Under the pieces are notes generated by a model that saw nothing but the letters and a program-made list of their open reading frames with translations, was not told the origin of the DNA and did no database searches. DNA of 39,875 nucleotides from a virus. The position numbers and the translations under genes were made by a program. Shown here piece after piece: positions 6,929 to 12,825 of this stretch; positions within the stretch are counted from its first letter, which is position 1; every line of letters begins with the position of its first letter. The DNA is taken from the IMG/VR virus record IMGVR_UViG_3300003323_000342, positions 1 through 39,875 of that record. The stretch is one strand, 5' to 3'.

Positions 6929-7470
6929 GCAACACGCTCCCCGCCCATGTCGTGGTTGTCGTCGTCCGCGGTGTTGAAGGTCTTGGCGCCGACAAGTGCG
7001 CCGGCACGGACAGCATTGATCTGCATCTGGGCTTCTGAGATCGGCGGCGGAAGAGCGACAAGCCTTGCCTCGGCAACCTTGGCGTTTGGGAGCCACCAGC
7101 CATCCTTGCCGCTACTGCTCGAAACGGGCGGCGAACGCCCATCCATGAGTGTGACCTGCTTCCAGAGATCAGACCCGACAGGAACGAATGTGTTGACCTT
7201 CTGAAACTCTTCCCATGCAAGGGCGTCATTGAAGCCCTTGACCACCTGCGCAAGTTTGGCTGTCGACGGAGCAAAGTCGGGATTGTGCCCTTCCACCTGT
7301 CCGCGAACGAAAGCGCGGCACGCCCGGCGAACAGCCTCGAGCGAGAACTCCTCGACAGCGAAGGCGTATACCTTAGGCGTTTCGGCGGTAATGCTCGATT
7401 GCGATGATGGGAACGCCCTCAGCATCATCCCAATTGCCTTGGTGGCTTCGGCTGTTTCCTGCTCGTCCAT
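6925..7470 (-). CDS. Replication protein, helicase-loader-like (G39P-like N-terminal part)
   Basis: This 181-aa protein starts at ATG 7468-7470, preceded by GAGGA at 8 bases; an earlier ATG (7488) has no ribosome site. The first 80 residues have the pattern of small phage helicase loaders. A helix with IGMMLRAFPS is followed by a helix near FSLEAVRRACRAFVRGQ and a HNPDFAPSTAKLAQVV turn-helix, like the loader/inhibitor family of SPP1 G39P. The rest is less ordered. It overlaps the DnaT-like gene by 98 bp, consistent with a two-protein loading system for the host helicase. The family match is by eye and moderate. Confidence 0.55.
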   Translation of the reverse strand: MDEQETAEATKAIGMMLRAFPSSQSSITAETPKVYAFAVEEFSLEAVRRACRAFVRGQVEGHNPDFAPSTAKLAQVVKGFNDALAWEEFQKVNTFVPVGSDLWKQVTLMDGRSPPVSSSSGKDGWWLPNAKVAEARLVALPPPISEAQMQINAVRAGALVGAKTFNTADDDNHDMGGERVA

Positions 7471-8050
7471 TTTCCAGTTCCTCGGCATAATTGGTGAAGT
7501 GATCGGATCCTCTGGGTTGCGCCGTCTTGGGAGGCGCCTGCCCTCGTTTCGGGATTTTCTCAGCGGCACCCTTGGACCAGTTCCGCCAAGCGGCACGCCA
7601 GTTGAGCTTTGCCCCGCTTGGCGACGACAGCGACCAATCGCGCATCTTTTCGGCTTCGAGGTCGATTCGATCTCCCGGCAGGCCAGCCTTGATGGCGTCC
7701 TGCCGCCAGTCGATGGGCAGAACCCAATCAGCCGGGAGGCGCGAAGCGCGCGTTTTGGAGGAACCGTTAGGTTCCGTGCTGGAAGGGGTAGTTTTTTCTT
7801 TAGGGGGTGTGGGGGACGTTTCTTTTTTAGGGGAAACCTTGTCCCCTTCTGTCCCTTCTTGTCCCGCGATGTCCCTGTTTGTCCCAGGGACAAGAGCGCG
7901 TTGACGGCGCTTCTTCTCGGCCGCCTTCGCCCTCTTGGCTGCGAGCAAGGCATCGGCTTCCGCATTGGCCGTCTTGATAGCAGATGCAAGCTGCTCGGCA
8001 GTGCAGCCGGCGGCAACCATCGCGTCGATAACGGCAGCAGACAAGCTCAT
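7373..8050 (-). CDS. DnaT-like replication protein
   Basis: The 225-aa protein probably acts at the phage replication start. An N-terminal helical region (1 to about 50, ending in AKAAEKKRRQR) is followed by a Lys/Pro/Thr-rich linker (about 60-100) encoded by A-rich runs. After that comes a segment LPADWVLPIDWRQDAI...WRAAWRNWSKG that resembles the tryptophan-rich single-strand-DNA-binding region of DnaT and phage DnaT-like proteins. The start at 8048-8050 makes an ATGA overlap with the upstream stop; a longer frame to 8101 is disfavoured. The downstream gene is helicase-loader-like, supporting a primosome role. Confidence 0.65.
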   Translation of the reverse strand: MSLSAAVIDAMVAAGCTAEQLASAIKTANAEADALLAAKRAKAAEKKRRQRALVPGTNRDIAGQEGTEGDKVSPKKETSPTPPKEKTTPSSTEPNGSSKTRASRLPADWVLPIDWRQDAIKAGLPGDRIDLEAEKMRDWSLSSPSGAKLNWRAAWRNWSKGAAEKIPKRGQAPPKTAQPRGSDHFTNYAEELENGRAGNSRSHQGNWDDAEGVPIIAIEHYRRNA

Positions 8051-8349
8051 TGGCTCATCGCCTCCAGAGCCTCGCGAGCACCAGCTCGCTCTTTTCTCCA
8101 CGCGATGAACTGAGCCGTCTCTCTCGACACGCCAACCTTCACCGGCACATCATGGACATACCCGGCATTGACCATCGGCAACCGCTTCGGCTCGCGATAG
8201 TCTAGAACCCACTGGCAAAGGTCATTGACCTGGTACACGCCAACGTCGAGGGCGATTGCCTCCCATGACCAATTGAGCCTCACGAGGTGCTGGACGCGTC
8301 GATAGAGCGTGTGATTGTCAGGCGTTAGCTGTTCTATGCCGGCGGCCAT
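8047..8349 (-). CDS. Hypothetical 100-aa protein
   Basis: Unknown function. It is joined by ATGA at both ends. The N-terminal half contains a possible HTH-like arrangement (LVRLNWSWEAIALDVGVYQV, about 22-41), and the C-terminal half includes SRETAQFIAWRKERAGARE, a charged helix. It could be a small DNA-binding partner of the replication proteins encoded just downstream, but nothing decisive is visible. Confidence 0.65.
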   Translation of the reverse strand: MAAGIEQLTPDNHTLYRRVQHLVRLNWSWEAIALDVGVYQVNDLCQWVLDYREPKRLPMVNAGYVHDVPVKVGVSRETAQFIAWRKERAGAREALEAMSQ

Positions 8350-8702
8350 CAGACACGCTCCATCATCATCGGCGCAGCCAAAGGAACTTCAGCGCAGACC
8401 TGAAGGCACGCTTCAGCTTGGCCCTTCCATGCCCAGCCAACACTCGTTGTGGTGCCCGCTTTGTCCGAACGGAGGTATTGCGCACCGAGACGAAGGCGAT
8501 AGAGGATTGTTTCGCGCCTCGGAGGCCGGACCTCACGCGCCGTCGCCACTTTGGCCGGTGCTTTCCTGGGCATCAGATTTGAGACGAACACCCTATCCTT
8601 AATCGGACGAAACTCCGGCGTATCGGCCAAAGTTCGCGACAAGTTGAGGTGTTGCCGCGTGATCTTGCCAACGCCATTTGTGCGGACGCCAGTCGCGGTC
8701 AC
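8349..8702 (-). CDS. Hypothetical basic protein, GTG start
   Basis: This 117-aa protein starts at GTG 8700-8702, chosen because GTGA overlaps the stop of the preceding 39-aa gene and a strong GGAGGGGGAA sequence precedes it. It is rich in Arg and Lys, with a middle section FRPIKDRVFVSNLMPRKAPA (about 31-50) and a C-terminal Ala/Val-rich part ending MMMERV. It may bind nucleic acid, judged by charge only. Confidence 0.62.
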   Translation of the reverse strand: MTATGVRTNGVGKITRQHLNLSRTLADTPEFRPIKDRVFVSNLMPRKAPAKVATAREVRPPRRETILYRLRLGAQYLRSDKAGTTTSVGWAWKGQAEACLQVCAEVPLAAPMMMERV

Positions 8703-8818
8703 TTCCCCCTCCCCTTTTCCTTGGCAATGCGTTTGAGAATGGAATTGCTGGAAGGCTTGGGCTTGTGGCCTCGCCATACTCGGGGCTTCTTCTGCTGGGA
8801 TTGGAGGATGGAGGTCAT
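8699..8818 (-). CDS. Small basic 39-aa protein
   Basis: A short ORF between the methyltransferase stop (ATGA overlap) and the next gene (GTGA overlap). The product MTSILQSQQKKPRVWRG... is strongly basic, with about a third Lys and Arg, and ends EKGRGK. It could bind nucleic acid or simply couple translation. It is too short for a family call. Confidence 0.5.
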   Translation of the reverse strand: MTSILQSQQKKPRVWRGHKPKPSSNSILKRIAKEKGRGK

Positions 8819-9387
8819 TGCTTGCCTCCCCAGAGCATAATCGGGTGCTCCTCGAAACGACCCGTCTTGCTGGTCCACACGTACCAAGCGTGATCTTCAG
8901 TGCCTGTCTCGCCGTTCCCTGCCCACGAGATGCGGTCCAGCAACGCGATCTTCGCCATAAACCGGGGGTTGCCCTGGAATAGGTGGCGCCGGGTTTTGCC
9001 GAAGTCGAATTTGGCGGTCAGCAACAGAGCGACCATGCCATCGCAGCGCTCGAGCGCGAGTTCAGCGAAGCGCACAGCATCACGGTTTCCCTTGCCGTAG
9101 GGCGGGTTGGTGATGATGGCGTCGGAATAGTCCGGAACATTGACCGGCTGACCCAGCAGGAAGTCCCACAGGAAACTGTGCGGCCGATCGTATTCGACAA
9201 TGTCGCTAGTCACGACCACCGCGCCGTTCTCGCGCAGCACGTCGGCCATGAGGTGGTTGCCAGCGGCAGGCTCCCAGACCGTCAATCCGGCAATCGGGAA
9301 ATGCCGCAACAGCACTTCCGTCGCCCATGGCTCGGTCTGATAGAGGTCATTCGCCTGACGGGCGTAGTTGGAAGCGGTGACAGTCAT
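8815..9387 (-). CDS. Adenine-specific DNA methyltransferase (orphan)
   Basis: This 190-aa protein has the N6-adenine methyltransferase motifs: WEPAAG (about 38-43) for S-adenosylmethionine binding, an acidic residue after the next strand (SD near 61-62) and the catalytic NPPY (94-97). No restriction endonuclease gene is adjacent. It may protect phage DNA from host restriction or change gene control. ATG 9385-9387 is chosen for its GGGCAGGGGA ribosome site; a longer frame extends to 9552 but overlaps the upstream gene heavily. The recognition sequence cannot be read from the protein. Confidence 0.82.
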   Translation of the reverse strand: MTVTASNYARQANDLYQTEPWATEVLLRHFPIAGLTVWEPAAGNHLMADVLRENGAVVVTSDIVEYDRPHSFLWDFLLGQPVNVPDYSDAIITNPPYGKGNRDAVRFAELALERCDGMVALLLTAKFDFGKTRRHLFQGNPRFMAKIALLDRISWAGNGETGTEDHAWYVWTSKTGRFEEHPIMLWGGKQ

Positions 9388-9431
9388 TCCCCTGCCCTCT
9401 TCTTCCCAGTGGATAGGAATGGATGGGTCAT
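9384..9431 (-). CDS. Possible 15-codon micro-ORF linking two genes
   Basis: A 48-nt frame encoding MTHPFLSTGKKRAGE starts in an ATGA overlap with the upstream stop (9428-9430) and ends in an ATGA overlap with the methyltransferase start. It may be a coupling device, not a functional peptide. Confidence 0.3.
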   Translation of the reverse strand: MTHPFLSTGKKRAGE

Positions 9432-9661
9432 GTCCGTTCACCACCCAGCCGCTCCACCATGGCAATGGCTCGACGGTTTTCGAGGGATTGACGGGCGCGT
9501 TCTGCAAGATCAGCAGGCCTCGACGATGCCGCCTTCTGCATGAGCTTTTCACGCTGGGAATGACGGGTGACGCCGTTGGACTTGAGGCCAGCGCGCAAAG
9601 CTGCTGCCACCTCTTCCTGCTTTCTGATGACCTTGCGGGTGTTGGGCATGGAGAGGGTCAT
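9428..9661 (-). CDS. Hypothetical 77-aa basic helical protein
   Basis: Unknown function. The protein is almost entirely helical and rich in Arg, Lys, Glu and Ala (KVIRKQEEVAAALRAGLKS, about 10-28; later RARQSLENRRAIAMVERL). It starts at ATG 9659-9661, overlapping the stop of the membrane-protein gene as ATGA. A longer in-frame stretch to 9772 lies over that gene and is rejected. Confidence 0.65.
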   Translation of the reverse strand: MTLSMPNTRKVIRKQEEVAAALRAGLKSNGVTRHSQREKLMQKAASSRPADLAERARQSLENRRAIAMVERLGGERT

Positions 9662-9822
9662 TTGTCCCAGACCATCCGCTCGATAACGGTGGAGATAATC
9701 AACGACAAAATGAGTAGCATCGCGCTCAGCCACCAGCCGACTACCGGCACGGCCAATCCACAAAGCAGACAAAACACAGCGTCGAGCATGCTGACCCGAG
9801 GCTTGGTGATGTAGCGCAACAT
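9658..9822 (-). CDS. Small two-segment membrane protein
   Basis: A 54-aa ORF with an excellent ribosome site (GGGGAGGA, 5 bases before ATG). The product opens MLRYITKPRVSMLDAV and has two hydrophobic stretches (about 14-30 and 34-46) in a hairpin, ending VIERMVWDK. It is one of several tiny membrane proteins in the early regions of this phage. The role is unknown; superinfection exclusion or host membrane modulation are possibilities by analogy only. Confidence 0.65.
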   Translation of the reverse strand: MLRYITKPRVSMLDAVFCLLCGLAVPVVGWWLSAMLLILSLIISTVIERMVWDK

Positions 9823-9854
9823 GTCAGTCCTCCCCACGTGGGATAGAGTTGTCT

Positions 9855-10292
9855 TCAGGCGCCCCGGCCTTGAGGCTGGTCGGCTCGCTCATCAGCCTCG
9901 GTGAAGCCGGGATTTCCCACGGCGCAATCCAGTGCGCCAATTCGAGAGAGGACGCGCTCAACCGCAGCAAGGTCCGCGCGATCCAAGTCCGCACCCGTTT
10001 CCGCTGCATGGCTGTGGATGCTCCGAAGCCATGCGACGTGCTGCAGTTTTTGACGGTCGCGCTCGAGGCGCTTGAGTTCTTGGAGTTTTGCTCGTGCAAG
10101 ATCCTTCTCCCATGAGTCGATGCGGCGAGCCTTGCCCTTCAGAAATTCGAACGCTCTGTTCCAAGTCACTTTGGCCTTAAGTGCCTCGTAGATCGCCGTG
10201 ACGCGATCCTTGTCAGACGATGAAGCCGCAAGCCGTTCCGCGATCTGCTCGCAGAGGCCCTTCATCTCGAAAATGTCGTCAGCTGCCGACAT
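9855..10292 (-). CDS. Hypothetical 145-aa protein with long charged helix
   Basis: The first gene of the second leftward cluster. The start at ATG 10290-10292 has AGGGAGA upstream; an earlier ATG at 10364 has no ribosome site. The middle part (AKLQELKRLERDRQKLQHVA, about 68-87) should form a coiled coil, flanked by acidic helical segments. The C-terminus is loosely charged. No domain is recognised. A leftward promoter is expected between the terminator at 10495 and this start, but no clear one was found. Confidence 0.65.
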   Translation of the reverse strand: MSAADDIFEMKGLCEQIAERLAASSSDKDRVTAIYEALKAKVTWNRAFEFLKGKARRIDSWEKDLARAKLQELKRLERDRQKLQHVAWLRSIHSHAAETGADLDRADLAAVERVLSRIGALDCAVGNPGFTEADERADQPQGRGA

Positions 10293-10404
10293 TGGGGAAT
10301 TCTCCCTTCGATCTGTGGAGTTCTCCGGTGGGATTAGGGACACGTCCTTTTCCTTTCGCGCCATGTTGGGGCATCGACGCGATGGAATTTGAAAGGACTT
10401 GGTT

Positions 10405-10659
10405 ATGGAGCCGATCAGCTACAGCTTGAGAGACATGCTGGTTCGGCAGGGAATTCGCAGACGAACGGTTGGCGCCGAAAGCCTGCAAGGAATGAAAAAC
10501 CGGGAGAGCGCCGCTGAGCGCTCGATCCCGGAGGTTGCCGCCGAAGGCCGGGGAGTTACAGCCAGGAGGGAATTCGGCGGGGTTGGAATGATCACGAGTA
10601 ATGTCCGCATCATTCGAGAGCGGCCATTGCTGGCGATCATTGATGGCGGCCGGGCATGA
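10405..10659 (+). CDS. Doubtful rightward ORF, 84 aa
   Basis: This ORF has a good ribosome site (AAAGGA, 7 bases before ATG) and begins MEPISYSLRDMLVRQG. It runs opposite to its neighbours and over the leftward terminator at 10495-10531, whose hairpin it would encode. It may be a real small antisense gene or chance. The 10293-10721 gap has no better coding candidate. Confidence 0.28.
   Translation: MEPISYSLRDMLVRQGIRRRTVGAESLQGMKNRESAAERSIPEVAAEGRGVTARREFGGVGMITSNVRIIRERPLLAIIDGGRA
10495..10531 (-). terminator. Intrinsic terminator ending the leftward early operon
   Basis: On the minus strand a 12-bp stem (CCGGGA and GAGCGC arms, 2-nt bulge, 6-nt loop) is followed by five T. It lies about 190 bp after the winged-helix gene stop and before the next leftward cluster. 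Confidence 0.85.
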
Positions 10660-10721
10660 CGACGATAGAGCGCCGCATGCCCTGGGTGAGATTGCCGAGG
10701 AGAGTGGATTGGTGGAGGCCA

Positions 10722-11045
10722 TCACGCGGCCTCAACCGTGGCAACGCGGTAGCCGAAGCCACGGAGCGTCTTGATGGCATATCCAAGCCTAGCCAGTTTG
10801 GCATTGGCGCGCGCCATCGTGACGTAGACCACATTGCGAGGGTCAATCGGACCTCCGTCAATGTCATTACCCCAGAGGGCAAAGAACACGCGCTCCCGAG
10901 CGACGGCATCGCCCTGTCCTTTCGCGATGGCAAGGAATAGCTGGCGTTCGCGCGGCGAGAGACCGGCGCGTTCTGCAACTTTGGCGTATTCTGCGTACCC
11001 GCCTGGCAGTGGTTGTCCGCAACATGGGCAAGTGGCGACACTCAT
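10722..11045 (-). CDS. Winged-helix regulator with N-terminal CxxC
   Basis: This 107-aa protein starts with SVATCPCCGQPLPGG, where a single CPCC pair might bind metal as a dimer or form a redox switch. A domain of the OmpR/PhoB C-terminal winged-helix type follows: LSPRERQLFLAIAKGQGDAV, ALWGNDIDGG, then NVVYVTMARANAKLARLGYA and the wing KTLRGFGYRV. No receiver domain is present, so it is not a classical response regulator. It is the last gene of the Cro-to-terminator operon and is a candidate activator of phage or host promoters. Confidence 0.75.
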   Translation of the reverse strand: MSVATCPCCGQPLPGGYAEYAKVAERAGLSPRERQLFLAIAKGQGDAVARERVFFALWGNDIDGGPIDPRNVVYVTMARANAKLARLGYAIKTLRGFGYRVATVEAA

Positions 11046-11344
11046 TCCACCAGCTCCTTGGTTTTAAGGAGGGGGAGGAACCATTCGAGGTCCTGCTCTT
11101 CTTCTTGGGTGCGGGTGATGAGGGGACGGAAACGCTCAACTGCGAAGTCAGGGATGAGAGACCAGTTGCAAACCTCCGCGAGACGCACAACGAGGCTGGT
11201 ATCTACAAAGCGCCCAATAGTATCGGGAGAACGCACAAACGGCCGGACGCTGACAACTGTGTATGTCGCGCCAATGACGAGCTCAGGATGGTCGGTGTTA
11301 TCGACGCAAACACACTTCACGTCCGGACGCGCCCAACCGCTCAT
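11042..11344 (-). CDS. Hypothetical 100-aa protein
   Basis: Unknown function. The sequence MSGWARPDVKCVCVDNTD... looks like a small beta-barrel: GATYTVVSVRPF (about 25-36) and later SLVVRLAEVCNW. It ends in an acidic, hydrophobic helix (EEEQDLEWFLPLL). It is joined by ATGA to both neighbours. Small SH3-like or KOW-like beta barrels have this pattern, but the resemblance is weak. Confidence 0.65.
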   Translation of the reverse strand: MSGWARPDVKCVCVDNTDHPELVIGATYTVVSVRPFVRSPDTIGRFVDTSLVVRLAEVCNWSLIPDFAVERFRPLITRTQEEEQDLEWFLPLLKTKELVE

Positions 11345-11466
11345 GACACCGCTCCAATCAGGAACAGAACACTGGCGGCAACACCCAGAAGCGTGGATGC
11401 CGCAATGGTGGGCCAGAGTACCTTGGATGGATCGAGAGAGCCGGGGATGCGGGGGTGGGTCATCAT
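11341..11466 (-). CDS. Small single-pass membrane protein
   Basis: A 41-aa ORF. The start at 11464-11466 overlaps the GapR-like stop (ATGA) and its own stop overlaps the next start. The protein has a polar N-terminus (MMTHPRIPGSLDPSK) and one hydrophobic segment (VLWPTIAASTLLGVAASVLF, about 16-35). No family is recognised. Confidence 0.62.
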   Translation of the reverse strand: MMTHPRIPGSLDPSKVLWPTIAASTLLGVAASVLFLIGAVS

Positions 11467-11729
11467 CAGTACTCGTGAGGTTCCGACGACATGCCGATAG
11501 CGGACATGTACAATTCGAGAAGTGCGGCCTGTTCCATGCGCTTGCTCGGGTCCATGGCGCGAATTTTGATGATCTTGTTGAGTATGCCGACATCGAAGCC
11601 GTCGCCCTTGGCCTCGGCCTTCACTTCCTTGATGTCGTCGCCAATCGAGTTCTTCTCATCGATCAGACGCTCAAGACGTTCGATGAACGCAAGCAGTCGG
11701 TCTTGGGCTACGCTGTCCTCAACGGCCAT
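11466..11729 (-). CDS. GapR-like (DUF2312) nucleoid-associated protein
   Basis: This 87-aa protein matches the alphaproteobacterial DUF2312/GapR family along its length. An N-terminal helix contains LLAFIERLERLIDEKN (12-27), then DIKEVKAEAKGDGFDVGILN (32-51), then KIIKIRAMDPSKRMEQAALL (52-71) and a C-terminal helix. GapR proteins form DNA-clamping dimers of dimers that prefer overtwisted DNA and aid gyrase and topoisomerase IV. Here the gene sits in the leftward early operon near Cro. A role in phage replication, transcription or chromosome takeover is inferred. Confidence 0.88.
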   Translation of the reverse strand: MAVEDSVAQDRLLAFIERLERLIDEKNSIGDDIKEVKAEAKGDGFDVGILNKIIKIRAMDPSKRMEQAALLELYMSAIGMSSEPHEY

Positions 11730-11732
11730 CGA

Positions 11733-11963
11733 TCAATTTCCTACTTTTTCTGTGTGAGCACTGTTTACTTCGCTCTTGCTACGAGCGCGGATCGCCATGA
11801 ACAGAGCGGCGCCTGCGAGCGCAGAACCCGGGCTCTCGATCACGCCAGCGCCATGCAGAAATCCGATGGCAAAGACACAGAATGCCCAAAGCAACCAGTC
11901 CAGACCAAGGCGAATGAGATACTGCCCAATGGGCTGATCATGGCTCGTGCGAATGTCGCTCAT
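11733..11963 (-). CDS. Small membrane protein
   Basis: This 76-aa protein has a polar N-terminus, a hydrophobic segment LDWLLWAFCVFAIGFLHGAG (about 21-40) and a second, weaker one (SALAGAALFMAIRA, about 47-60), then a charged tail. It probably makes a two-helix membrane hairpin. It lies between Cro and the GapR-like gene and overlaps the Cro stop. The function is unknown; a place in the immediate early operon suits host membrane modulation or exclusion. Confidence 0.65.
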   Translation of the reverse strand: MSDIRTSHDQPIGQYLIRLGLDWLLWAFCVFAIGFLHGAGVIESPGSALAGAALFMAIRARSKSEVNSAHTEKVGN

Positions 11964-12187
11964 GCCGCACCTACCTCTGCTTTGGAGGGGCGCAGAAACG
12001 CATCGGCCGAAAGCTCGACGCCGCTTTCCCGCAATGCGTCGATGATTTTTCCGACCGTGTTCAGCGTTGGGGTCTGCTGGTCGTTCTCAATCCGCAGGAT
12101 ACTAAGCCGGTCACAGCCGACCAGGTCCGCTAGAGCCTGTTGGGAAAGGTTTGCGCGACGACGCGCTTCTGCAAGAGGGTGATCCAT
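11960..12187 (-). CDS. Cro-like XRE-family repressor
   Basis: This 75-aa protein has an XRE helix-turn-helix near the N-terminus (AEARRRANLSQQALADLVGC, about 6-25, with the recognition helix around DRLSILRIEND). No cleavage or dimer domain is visible. It is the first gene of the leftward early operon and diverges from the CI-like gene, the Cro position in lambdoid phages. The start is ATG 12185-12187 with AAAGG close upstream; an upstream GTG (12202) is possible. It should bind the same 17-bp palindromes as CI. Confidence 0.82.
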   Translation of the reverse strand: MDHPLAEARRRANLSQQALADLVGCDRLSILRIENDQQTPTLNTVGKIIDALRESGVELSADAFLRPSKAEVGAA

Positions 12188-12192
12188 GCCCT

Positions 12193-12221
12193 TTCGTAAC
12201 ACCCCGTGTAACAGATGGCAA
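12193..12221 (-). promoter_or_regulatory. Putative leftward early promoter
   Basis: On the minus strand TTGCCA, 17 bases, then TACGAA, with the Cro ATG 5 bases further on. The 17-bp operator lies between and over the -10 region, with the same geometry as at the rightward promoter, which supports the assignment. Confidence 0.5.
12196..12212. promoter_or_regulatory. Operator copy 1 (17-bp palindrome, Cro side)
   Basis: GTAACACCCCGTGTAAC: two 6-bp half-sites around 5 bp, one of four matching copies in the immunity region. It covers the -10 area of the leftward promoter. Confidence 0.75.
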
Positions 12222-12230
12222 ATGTTTTCT

Positions 12231-12247
12231 GTTGCGTGGGACGTAAC
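12231..12247. promoter_or_regulatory. Operator copy 2 (17-bp palindrome, Cro side)
   Basis: GTTGCGTGGGACGTAAC: half-sites GTTGCG and CGTAAC around 5 bp. Its centre is 35 bp from copy 1, suitable for cooperative binding on one face of the helix. It lies upstream of the CI-like start. Confidence 0.68.
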
Positions 12248-12280
12248 TTATGTGACGGGCCGATGCGATACCCTGCACCC

Positions 12281-12634
12281 ATGGCTGAGACTACCTACAA
12301 AAAGACCTACATCAGAGAGTGGCGGAAGAAACGCGGATTGTCGCTTCGCCGCCTTGCCGACCGCCTAGAGCAATCTCCAGGTGGCGAACTATTGGTCTCT
12401 CATGCCTCGATTTCGCGCATCGAGCAGGGTCTACAGCCCTACTCACAGCCCATTCTTGAGGCTATAGCTGAGGCGCTTGGGGTGTCTCCGGTGATGCTTC
12501 TTGAAGTCAACCCGGACAAGGACGGTGACGTGATCGATATCACTCTCCGCCTCAACAAGGCTCCTCCCCAACTTCGTAAGCAGGCCATCGACATAATAGA
12601 GGCCCTTCTCAAGTCTGCCGGACCCAGCCGGTAA
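12281..12634 (+). CDS. CI-like XRE-family repressor
   Basis: This 117-aa protein has an XRE helix-turn-helix (about 11-52: REWRKKRGLSLRRLADRLEQ, an inserted SPGGELLVSH loop, then ASISRIEQGLQP) and a C-terminal part (about 80-117) for dimerisation. There is no LexA/CI autocleavage domain, so induction must differ from lambda, perhaps by an antirepressor. ATG 12281 has no clear ribosome site and an alternative in-frame ATG lies at 12263, so the mRNA may be leaderless or nearly so. The gene is bracketed by two pairs of the same palindromic operator. Confidence 0.82.
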   Translation: MAETTYKKTYIREWRKKRGLSLRRLADRLEQSPGGELLVSHASISRIEQGLQPYSQPILEAIAEALGVSPVMLLEVNPDKDGDVIDITLRLNKAPPQLRKQAIDIIEALLKSAGPSR

Positions 12635-12704
12635 GCCAATCTCCAGTTCCATATTCTCCCCCCGCCGCAATGGGATTCGCAGTGTAGCGAACTAGGCCGC
12701 ACCT

Positions 12705-12729
12705 GTTGTAACATGGGGTGCAACTTTTT
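12705..12729 (+). terminator. Possible weak terminator of the CI transcript, overlapping an operator
   Basis: GTTGTA and TGCAAC can form a 6-bp stem (one G-U) with an 8-nt loop, followed directly by five T. The stem overlaps operator copy 3. Its low GC content makes it a weak candidate. Confidence 0.4.
12708..12724. promoter_or_regulatory. Operator copy 3 (17-bp palindrome, rightward side)
   Basis: GTAACATGGGGTGCAAC: half-sites GTAACA and TGCAAC around 5 bp. Its centre is 45 bp from copy 4, one helical turn more than the spacing of the Cro-side pair. Confidence 0.66.
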
Positions 12730-12742
12730 CAAACAACCCCCA

Positions 12743-12771
12743 TTGCTTTTGTGTTACATCGCGTGTAACGT
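12743..12771 (+). promoter_or_regulatory. Putative rightward early promoter
   Basis: TTGCTT, 17 bases, TAACGT. Operator copy 4 fills the spacer and runs into the -10, mirroring the leftward promoter. The first rightward gene starts 54 bp downstream, at 12826. Confidence 0.58.
12753..12769. promoter_or_regulatory. Operator copy 4 (perfect 17-bp palindrome, rightward side)
   Basis: GTTACATCGCGTGTAAC: perfect 6-bp arms around 5 bp, the best copy of the set. Binding here would block the rightward promoter. Confidence 0.8.
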
Positions 12772-12825
12772 CATTCCCAGATCAAACACCACAGACGCAC
12801 CGCGTCACCGATGGAGAGCAAGCAA

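Noticed and set aside
7795-7830. A-rich runs (minus strand) in the DnaT-like gene, including AAAAAAG, as a programmed frameshift site
   Set aside because: The heptamer is not in the phase needed for -1 slippage in the coding frame, and the continuing zero frame encodes a sensible Lys/Pro linker and the conserved Trp-rich domain.
9824-9892. 22-codon ORF at the end of the 145-aa gene
   Set aside because: Very short, with a ribosome site only 3 bases from the ATG, and it lies over the ribosome site of the next gene; not enough support.
10279-10725. Leftward 148-codon frame after the winged-helix gene (TGATG joint)
   Set aside because: It runs straight through the intrinsic terminator at 10495-10531 and has a Ser/Pro/Asn-rich composition typical of a non-coding frame.
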